From assembly GCA_902796815.1 (NCBI GenBank), contig CADBQL010000070.1, positions 1 through 11,422 of the forward strand: a DNA stretch of 11,422 nt. The letters are read 5' to 3'. The translations under genes were made by a program, and so were the position numbers. Positions 6,851 to 11,422 of the stretch are shown piece by piece. Numbering within the stretch: position 1 is the first letter of the stretch; each line of letters opens with the position of its first letter. This DNA comes from an uncultured Coriobacteriaceae bacterium (GTDB lineage Bacteria > Actinomycetota > Coriobacteriia > Coriobacteriales > Eggerthellaceae). Under the pieces are notes generated by a model. That model had not been told where the DNA came from and ran no database searches. It saw only the letters and a program-made list of their open reading frames with translations.

Positions 6851-7120
6851 ATGGCACATAAGAAGGGTCTCGGTTCTTCCCGTAACGGCCGCGATTCTCA
6901 CGCACAGCGACTTGGCGTGAAGAAGTTCGCCGGCGAGTACGTAAAGGCTGGCAACATCATCGTGCGTCAGCGCGGTACGAAATTCCATCCTGGCGAGAAC
7001 GTCGGTCGCGGTAAGGACGACACGCTGTTCGCCAAGTGCGAAGGCCACCTGGTGTTCACAAAGGGCGTCAAGCGCCGCATCCATGTGAAGCCGCTCGAAG
7101 CCGAACAGGCCGAAGCATAA
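6851..7120 (+). CDS. rpmA: 50S ribosomal protein L27
   Basis: L27 reaches the peptidyl-transferase centre with its N-terminal arm. The protein is 89 residues, starts MAHKKGLGSSRNGRDSHAQR, and has the core GNIIVRQRGTKFHPGENVGRGKDDTLFA. There is no Firmicutes-type N-terminal extension ahead of AHKKG, so no Prp protease processing is expected. AAAGGGG lies nine bases before the ATG. It is co-transcribed with rplU and directly followed by a strong terminator. Confidence 0.98.
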   Translation: MAHKKGLGSSRNGRDSHAQRLGVKKFAGEYVKAGNIIVRQRGTKFHPGENVGRGKDDTLFAKCEGHLVFTKGVKRRIHVKPLEAEQAEA

Positions 7121-7137
7121 TCGACACGTTGAATGCG

Positions 7138-7170
7138 AAAGCCCTCCTTCACGGAGGGCTTTTGTTGTTT
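7138..7170 (+). terminator. Strong intrinsic terminator after rpmA
   Basis: AGCCCTCC (7140-7147) pairs perfectly with GGAGGGCT (7153-7160) around TTCAC, with two further A-T pairs possible, and TTTTGTTGTTTT follows. It starts 18 bases past the rpmA stop and separates the ribosomal protein unit from obgE, so obgE probably has its own promoter or depends on readthrough. Confidence 0.93.
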
Positions 7171-7212
7171 TAGACTGTGTTTGAGCAGGTGATGGTTTAG
7201 GGGTTGCCTTGG

Positions 7213-7252
7213 GTAGCTCAGGTGAGTACCAGGGCGCTTGCGCTACTCATTC
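7213..7252. repeat. Second copy of intergenic palindrome (element B) upstream of obgE
   Basis: The 32-base block 7221-7252 has the same arms at the same spacing as element A at 2428-2459: GTGAGTA on the left and ACTCATTC on the right, 20 of 32 bases equal overall. In both, element position 7 pairs with position 25. TGAGTA (7223-7228) pairs with TACTCA (7244-7249), flanked by two G-T pairs, with GCG/CGC inside. A competing stem just upstream, GGTA-G-CTC with GAG-TACC (7213-7231), uses the same left arm. A further ACTCATT lies at 7278-7284. Not a tRNA. Confidence 0.6.
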
Positions 7253-7328
7253 CGTTGGGCTGCAGGAAGGCCCTGACACTCATTGATGGTGTTGTGGCGT
7301 AGGGAAAGACTATGTTTGGAGAGCCGCG

Positions 7329-8726
7329 ATGTTTGTAGACAAGGTAAACATCCATGTGAAAGGCGGCGATGGCGGCGCGGGATGCATGTCGTTTCGTCGC
7401 GAGGCGCACGTGCCCAAGGGCGGTCCCGACGGCGGTGACGGCGGGCATGGCGGTGACGTGATCGTGCGTGCCGACGCGAGCGTTTCGTCGCTGATCGATT
7501 ACCGGTTCAAGCATCATTTCAAAGCACAGCGCGGCACGCACGGCAAGGGCAGCCGGATGCATGGCGCTCGCGGCGAGGACCTGGTGCTCAAAGTGCCAGT
7601 TGGCACGGTCGTGCGAGAATACGACGAAGAGACGAAAGAGACCGGCGAGCTTATTGCCGACTTGACGCACGACGGCGAACAGGTCGTGGTGATGTCGGGA
7701 GGCATGGGCGGTCGCGGAAACATCCACTTCGTGACTTCGACTCGTCGGGCGCCCGCATTTGCCGAGCTTGGCGAACCGGCGGGTGAAGGTTGGATTCAGC
7801 TCGAGATGAAACTCATGGCTGACGCCGCCCTCGTGGGTATGCCGTCTGCAGGTAAGTCCTCGTTGATTTCCAAGATTTCGGCGGCGCGCCCGAAGATTGC
7901 CAACTATCCGTTCACGACGCTCGTACCCAATCTGGGTGTTGCCCTGACTTCGGATGACTATAGTTTTGTCGTAGCCGACGTCCCGGGGCTCATCGAAGGG
8001 GCACATGAAGGACGCGGGCTCGGGCACGAGTTCCTGCGCCATATCGAGCGCACGGCGCTCATCGTGCACATCGTCGATTTGACAGGTGACTGGGAAGGGC
8101 GCGATCCGCTCAATGATTACGAGATTATAAATCGGGAGCTCGCCCTCTACGCCGATGAGCTGGGAAGCCGTCCTCGTATCGTCGTGGCGAACAAAATTGA
8201 CATGCCGGGCACCGACGAGGTGTGCCAAAAGCTCGCCGAGCGCGTGCGGGCCGATTCGATTGCCGCAGCAGGTGGCGACGAGTTTGCCGACAGTCCAATC
8301 GACCCCAAGTTGTACCGCATAAGCGCGCTGACTGGTGCCGGTGTCGACAGTCTGAAGAATGCCATTGGCGCTAAGGTGCGCGAATTGCGCGAAGCTGCGC
8401 GTGAGCAAGAGGCTCAGACGGCTCAGTTCGACTACGTATGGGAGCACAAGCGCGAGACGCGCGACGCGAAGTTCGAAGTGGTTCAGCTTTCGGAGCACGT
8501 GTTTCGCGTCGTTGGCCCGCGCGTGGAACGCATGGTTGTGCAGACCGATTGGGAAAACGAGGAGGCCATCGCGTTTCTGCAGCATCGTTTCAAGCGCATG
8601 GGCGTTGACAAGGCTCTCGATGCTGCTGGCGCCTATGATGGAGACGAAATCCGCATCGTGGGCTATGCCTTCGAATACGAATCGGCGCGTATGGCAGACG
8701 ACATGTTCGAAGAGCTGGAAGATTAG
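7329..8726 (+). CDS. obgE: GTPase Obg (ribosome assembly / stress GTPase)
   Basis: Obg is an essential GTPase that binds the 50S subunit and links GTP/ppGpp levels to ribosome maturation. Domains in order: Obg glycine-rich fold (1-158, with KGGDGGAGCMSFRRE and GGPDGGDGGHGG), G domain (about 160-350) and OCT domain (about 375-450), in 465 residues. G motifs are complete: G1 GMPSAGKSS (170-178), G2 FTT (195-197), G3 DVPG (217-220), G4 NKID (288-291), G5 SAL (332-334). The C-terminus is acidic (MADDMFEELED). The start has GGAGAG five bases upstream and the family N-terminus MFVDKVNIHVKGG. The OCT domain is found in a subset of Obg proteins, including actinobacterial ones. No clear promoter was found in 7171-7328. 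Confidence 0.98.
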   Translation: MFVDKVNIHVKGGDGGAGCMSFRREAHVPKGGPDGGDGGHGGDVIVRADASVSSLIDYRFKHHFKAQRGTHGKGSRMHGARGEDLVLKVPVGTVVREYDEETKETGELIADLTHDGEQVVVMSGGMGGRGNIHFVTSTRRAPAFAELGEPAGEGWIQLEMKLMADAALVGMPSAGKSSLISKISAARPKIANYPFTTLVPNLGVALTSDDYSFVVADVPGLIEGAHEGRGLGHEFLRHIERTALIVHIVDLTGDWEGRDPLNDYEIINRELALYADELGSRPRIVVANKIDMPGTDEVCQKLAERVRADSIAAAGGDEFADSPIDPKLYRISALTGAGVDSLKNAIGAKVRELREAAREQEAQTAQFDYVWEHKRETRDAKFEVVQLSEHVFRVVGPRVERMVVQTDWENEEAIAFLQHRFKRMGVDKALDAAGAYDGDEIRIVGYAFEYESARMADDMFEELED

Positions 8727-8872
8727 CCGCCAACACGGCGTCATGTAATAATGTCATCGAGAAAAGCAAAAGGGTCAACGTGGTGTTCGTGACTTTTGCG
8801 CACGAGATTGGTTCCTCTGTGTGAAAATGCACCGAGGGGCTATCCTCGTATATGTTCGGAATGGAGGGGCGC

Positions 8873-9988
8873 ATGAAGCGCTTGGTGGTAAAAATTGGAT
8901 CGTCGACGGTGACGACAGGCGAGGGGCGCATCGACCACGCGTACCTCGAAATGTTCGCCCAGCAGGTCGCGCGTGTGCGCGATATGGGCTGGCAGGTCGT
9001 CGTAGTGTCATCGGGCGCTATTGCATGTGGGCTTGAACGTCTCGGGATGAGCGGGAAGCGCCCAGATGACATGCCCACGCTGCAGGCGGCTGCCTCTGTC
9101 GGGCAGGGATTGTTCGTGTCGGCCTGGGGCGACGCATTTGCTCATAACGGCATATCTTCGTCGCTCGTGCTTTTGACCAGGCGCGACACGGCAGACCGTA
9201 CAGCGTATCTGCATGCGCGCGACACGCTCGAGCGCTTGCTCGACCTCGGCGTCGTGCCTATCGTGAACGAAAACGATACCGTTTCGGTCGAGCAGATCCG
9301 CTTCGGTGACAACGATACGCTCGGGGCGCTCGTGGCCTGCCTGATCAACGCTGACTTGACCGTCATCCTTTCGGACGTCGAAGGTCTTTACAATGGCAAT
9401 CCCGCTAAAGATCCCAACGCACAGCTCATTACGCGTGTCGAATCAATCGGCCAAGACATCATTTCCGTTGCAGGCGATGCGGGTTCGAAGGTCGGTTCGG
9501 GCGGCATGATCACCAAGATCAAGGCGGCGCGGATTCTGGGTATTGCGGGCATTCCGCTCGTGGTCTGCTCGGGTCGCCGCGAAAACGCCGTCATCGACGC
9601 TGTGGAGGGGCGCGAAGTGGGTACGTTGTTCGCCGTCGGGCACAAGCCTCACGAGATTACCCCTCGAAAGCTCTGGATCGCGCTCGGCGATTCCGCGCGC
9701 GGCGTCCTCACGGTCGACGATGGCGCCAAGCAGGCGTTGGAGAAGCGGGGCAGCTCGCTTTTGGTCGTCGGCGTTTCGCAGGTCGAAGGCAAGTTCGACC
9801 AAGGAGACATCGTCGACATCAAGGATAAGTCGGGTCACCTCTTCGCGCGCGGGCGTGTGTCTGCGAGTCGTGACGAGGCGGAACTTGCCATGGGCAGGTC
9901 TCGCGAGCAGTTGCTCGCCAACCGACTGCTGGCCGAAATGGCCGACAAGCCCCTCGTCCATCGCGATGAGCTGGTAGTGTTTGAGTAG
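8873..9988 (+). CDS. proB: Glutamate 5-kinase
   Basis: ProB phosphorylates glutamate to gamma-glutamyl phosphate, the first step of proline synthesis, and is usually feedback-inhibited by proline. The amino acid kinase domain (1 to about 255) shows VVKIGSS (5-11), VSSGAIACG (45-53), VNENDTV (131-137), FGDNDTLGA (144-152), SDVEGLY (167-173) and GSGGMITKIKAA (208-219). A PUA domain follows (about 268-365). The length of 371 residues fits E. coli ProB (367). Start ATG 8873 was chosen over an upstream in-frame ATG at 8852 because GGAGG ends five bases before 8873 and MKRLVVKIGSS is the family start. A small hairpin CGAGG/CCTCG (8833-8848) precedes it. proA does not follow. Confidence 0.97.
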   Translation: MKRLVVKIGSSTVTTGEGRIDHAYLEMFAQQVARVRDMGWQVVVVSSGAIACGLERLGMSGKRPDDMPTLQAAASVGQGLFVSAWGDAFAHNGISSSLVLLTRRDTADRTAYLHARDTLERLLDLGVVPIVNENDTVSVEQIRFGDNDTLGALVACLINADLTVILSDVEGLYNGNPAKDPNAQLITRVESIGQDIISVAGDAGSKVGSGGMITKIKAARILGIAGIPLVVCSGRRENAVIDAVEGREVGTLFAVGHKPHEITPRKLWIALGDSARGVLTVDDGAKQALEKRGSSLLVVGVSQVEGKFDQGDIVDIKDKSGHLFARGRVSASRDEAELAMGRSREQLLANRLLAEMADKPLVHRDELVVFE

Positions 9989-9991
9989 AGC

Positions 9992-10018
9992 ATGACAAGA
10001 AGTCGGGTTTTTTGTCAT
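9992..10018. repeat. Inverted repeat after proB, terminator-like
   Basis: ATGACAAGAAG (9992-10002) can pair with TTTTTTGTCAT (10008-10018) around TCGGG, 11 positions including two G-U pairs. It begins three bases after the proB stop. The T-run is inside the 3' arm rather than after it, so it is not a textbook terminator; a protein-binding palindrome is equally possible because TTGTCAT recurs at 10087-10093. Confidence 0.4.
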
Positions 10019-10042
10019 TAAGCAATTTGATCATCGATTGTG

Positions 10043-10094
10043 CAAACGACATGTACAGGTGACCGTGCGTTTGGCGCATGATTAATTTGTCATG
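10043..10094. promoter_or_regulatory. Dyad-rich region upstream of nadD-yqeK
   Basis: CAAACG (10043-10048) and CGTTTG (10068-10073) are exact inverted copies enclosing 19 bp that include GGTGACC. Next come CATGA (10077-10081) and TCATG (10090-10094) enclosing eight A+T-rich bases. No good -35/-10 pair was found in 9989-10143. An operator or structured leader is possible; function unknown. Confidence 0.25.
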
Positions 10095-10143
10095 TGATAG
10101 GAAACCGCCTCAACATCATGCGGAATGAGACGGGTGTGTTCGC

Positions 10144-11422
10144 ATGGAGAAGGTTTGCAAACGCTTCAACGATTTGGGCGTCGATGGCGCTGAAGCACGA
10201 TTGGGACTCATGGGAGGAACGTTCGATCCGATTCACATCGGGCATCTGCGCGTTGCAGAAGAGATGAGGCTCGCGCTCGAACTCGATGCGGTCGTGTTCA
10301 TTCCTACGGGAAATCCTGTTTTCAAAAAGGACCAGCGGGTAACTGACGCGCGCACGCGCCTCGAGATGTGCTGGCGTGCCGTAGAGGGTAATCCACACTT
10401 CGACGTGAGCGCGATTGAGGTCGAGCGCGAGGGGCTCACGTTCACGGTCGATACGTTGCGCGAGTTGCGCACGCGTTTTCCCGAAAACGTTAAATTGTTC
10501 TTTATCGTGGGCTCGGACACGGCGAGCACGGTTGCCAAATGGCGCAGCGTCCAGGAAGTTGCCCAACTCGCAAGCCTTGCCGTTGCCGCAGGTCGTCCAG
10601 GTTCGGCAGGCGGCCCCGAGCTCGAGCGCTCGATTCTGGAAGCTGCGCCGTTCGATTTGCATATCGTTAACGTCTCACCCATTAAAGTTGCGTCGCGCGA
10701 GTTGCGGGAGGCGCTTGAGGCGGGCGATCCATGCCGTTATCTCATTCCAGACCAGGTAAGCGCATTCATTCGCGAGCGAGGACTCTATGTGGGCCCTTCA
10801 GGGCGCTTTGGCTGTGCGGTTGCGAAAGGGAATGTGCGCGTTGAACCGGCTGGATTCGAGGAAGTAGAAAAGGCGCAAGCAAGCGAACTGGCGCGGGAGG
10901 CCAACATGGCTGATTCGGCTGACGGATCGCAAGATGCCTGCGAGCTCGATTCCCCTCCGGTTTTGGGGAAAGCCTTCTTCAAAGCCCGCAAGCGTGAGTT
11001 GCGGGAGCGTGTAAGTCCAAAGCGATTCAAGCATAGCTTGGGTGTATCGAGTGCGTGCGAGGAGCTTGCAACGTCTTATGGCATCGATGTGCGCAAGGCG
11101 CGCTTGGCAGGTTTGCTCCACGATTGGGATAAGGGGATGGACGACGACCAAGCTCGCGCGCGCGTGGTAGAGCTTCACATGGAAGACGAGGTCGACCCCT
11201 GGATTGTTGAGCATATGCCGCGCGTTTTGCATGGCTATACGGCCGCTCGGGCGCTCGCACGGGATTTTCCGCAGATTCCCGAGGACGTGCTGCAGGCAAT
11301 CGATCGCCATACGACTGCCGCCGAAAACATGTCGCCGCTCGACATGGTGCTCTACATCGCCGATGCAATCGAGCCGAGCCGTACGTTCGGGCGCATCCAG
11401 GAACTGCGCGAAGCCGTCGGAA
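10144..11422 (+). CDS. nadD: Fused nicotinate-nucleotide adenylyltransferase and YqeK HD phosphohydrolase (3' end outside window)
   Basis: One unbroken frame of 426 codons runs from ATG 10144 to the window end. Residues 20-216 are NadD, which joins nicotinate mononucleotide to AMP in NAD synthesis: GGTFDPIHIGH (24-34), FIVGSD...W (120-133), and ending YLIPDQVSAFIRERGLYV. The family's ISSTxxR appears as VASRELR (182-188), with Arg in place of Thr. A linker of about 60 residues follows, then a YqeK-type HD domain (about 279 on), a family that hydrolyses Ap4A to ADP. Its metal ligands are visible: His297, His-Asp 326-327 (LLHDWDK), His363 (VLHGY), His389 (RHTTA) and Asp407 (YIADAIEPSR). NadD and YqeK are usually adjacent separate genes. 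An in-frame stop at 10126 limits the start to 10144 or later; its ribosome site is weak. Frame continuity was checked codon by codon. Confidence 0.93.
   Translation, partial: MEKVCKRFNDLGVDGAEARLGLMGGTFDPIHIGHLRVAEEMRLALELDAVVFIPTGNPVFKKDQRVTDARTRLEMCWRAVEGNPHFDVSAIEVEREGLTFTVDTLRELRTRFPENVKLFFIVGSDTASTVAKWRSVQEVAQLASLAVAAGRPGSAGGPELERSILEAAPFDLHIVNVSPIKVASRELREALEAGDPCRYLIPDQVSAFIRERGLYVGPSGRFGCAVAKGNVRVEPAGFEEVEKAQASELAREANMADSADGSQDACELDSPPVLGKAFFKARKRELRERVSPKRFKHSLGVSSACEELATSYGIDVRKARLAGLLHDWDKGMDDDQARARVVELHMEDEVDPWIVEHMPRVLHGYTAARALARDFPQIPEDVLQAIDRHTTAAENMSPLDMVLYIADAIEPSRTFGRIQELREAVG
10895..10908 (+). promoter_or_regulatory. yqeK: Candidate internal ribosome site and start codon for a separate YqeK
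   Basis: GGGAGG (10895-10900) lies five bases before an in-frame ATG (10906-10908, Met255) in the NadD-YqeK linker. It is a better Shine-Dalgarno than the one before the fusion start. A product from here would begin MADSADGSQD and carry the whole HD domain. It could be a relic of an earlier separate yqeK, or still active. Confidence 0.4.

Noticed and set aside
7205..7262. tRNA-like GGTAGCTCAGGTGAGTA segment upstream of obgE
   Set aside because: No T-arm GTTCGA-type sequence, no cloverleaf and no matching acceptor stem; the stretch is better explained as the repeated palindrome.
7218..8744. Long minus-strand frame opposite obgE (508 codons)
   Set aside because: It is the antisense shadow of obgE, which has every GTPase motif; the antisense product shows no recognisable domain.
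8727..8851. Promoter in the obgE-proB gap
   Set aside because: A GAAAAT -10-like box at 8823-8828 has no -35 at a usable spacing.
8852..8872. Upstream in-frame ATG (8852) as the proB start
   Set aside because: The GGAGG at 8863-8867 is correctly placed only for ATG 8873, and family proteins begin at MKRLVVKIG.
10119..10273. Alternative frame starting at ATG 10119 upstream of nadD
   Set aside because: It overlaps the NadD signature region in another frame and ends soon; no ribosome site.

Overview
The window looks like ordinary chromosomal DNA from a G+C-moderate, low-redundancy actinobacterium, most likely class Coriobacteriia (Eggerthellaceae-like). This is inference. It rests on the rplU-rpmA-obgE-proB-nadD-yqeK order, an E. 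coli-type L27 without a cleavable N-terminal extension, a Gram-positive-style giant ABC permease, and frequent strong GGAGG ribosome sites. All genes are on the + strand.

Layout. Bases 1-830 hold the C-terminal polymerase end of polA. After a possible weak terminator comes metA (1031-2218), a homoserine O-acyltransferase with an acetyl-CoA-type Glu111 and an unusual ~95-residue acidic, Pro/Ala-rich tail. A 441-bp gap (2219-2659) is rich in structure: a perfect 15-bp inverted repeat spanning 73 bp, a hairpin plus T-run, a cluster of CCCC(T/A)GGGG-type repeats with a long palindrome, and a plausible sigma70-type promoter. This leads into a 1202-residue MacB-topology ABC ATPase/permease (2660-6268). 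Its roughly 780-residue extracytoplasmic insert contains 16 consecutive five-residue repeats and a duplicated 15-residue motif exactly 320 residues apart.

Bases 6319-7170 form a ribosomal protein transcription unit: an extended -10 promoter, a leader with two small hairpins, rplU, rpmA, then a strong intrinsic terminator. A second copy of the palindrome seen upstream of the ABC gene lies between that terminator and obgE (7329-8726). proB (8873-9988) follows; proA is not next to it. After a 155-bp gap with TTGTCAT-type inverted repeats comes an open frame (10144 to the window end) that fuses NadD to the YqeK HD phosphohydrolase. A strong Shine-Dalgarno and in-frame ATG lie in the linker of the fusion, so a separate YqeK may also be made.

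Functions are mainly housekeeping: DNA repair/replication, methionine and proline synthesis, ribosome proteins and ribosome-associated GTPase, and NAD synthesis paired with Ap4A hydrolysis. The novelty candidates are the repeated intergenic palindrome, the ABC ectodomain, and the NadD-YqeK fusion with its internal start. No mobile element, CRISPR array, tRNA or rRNA is evident.
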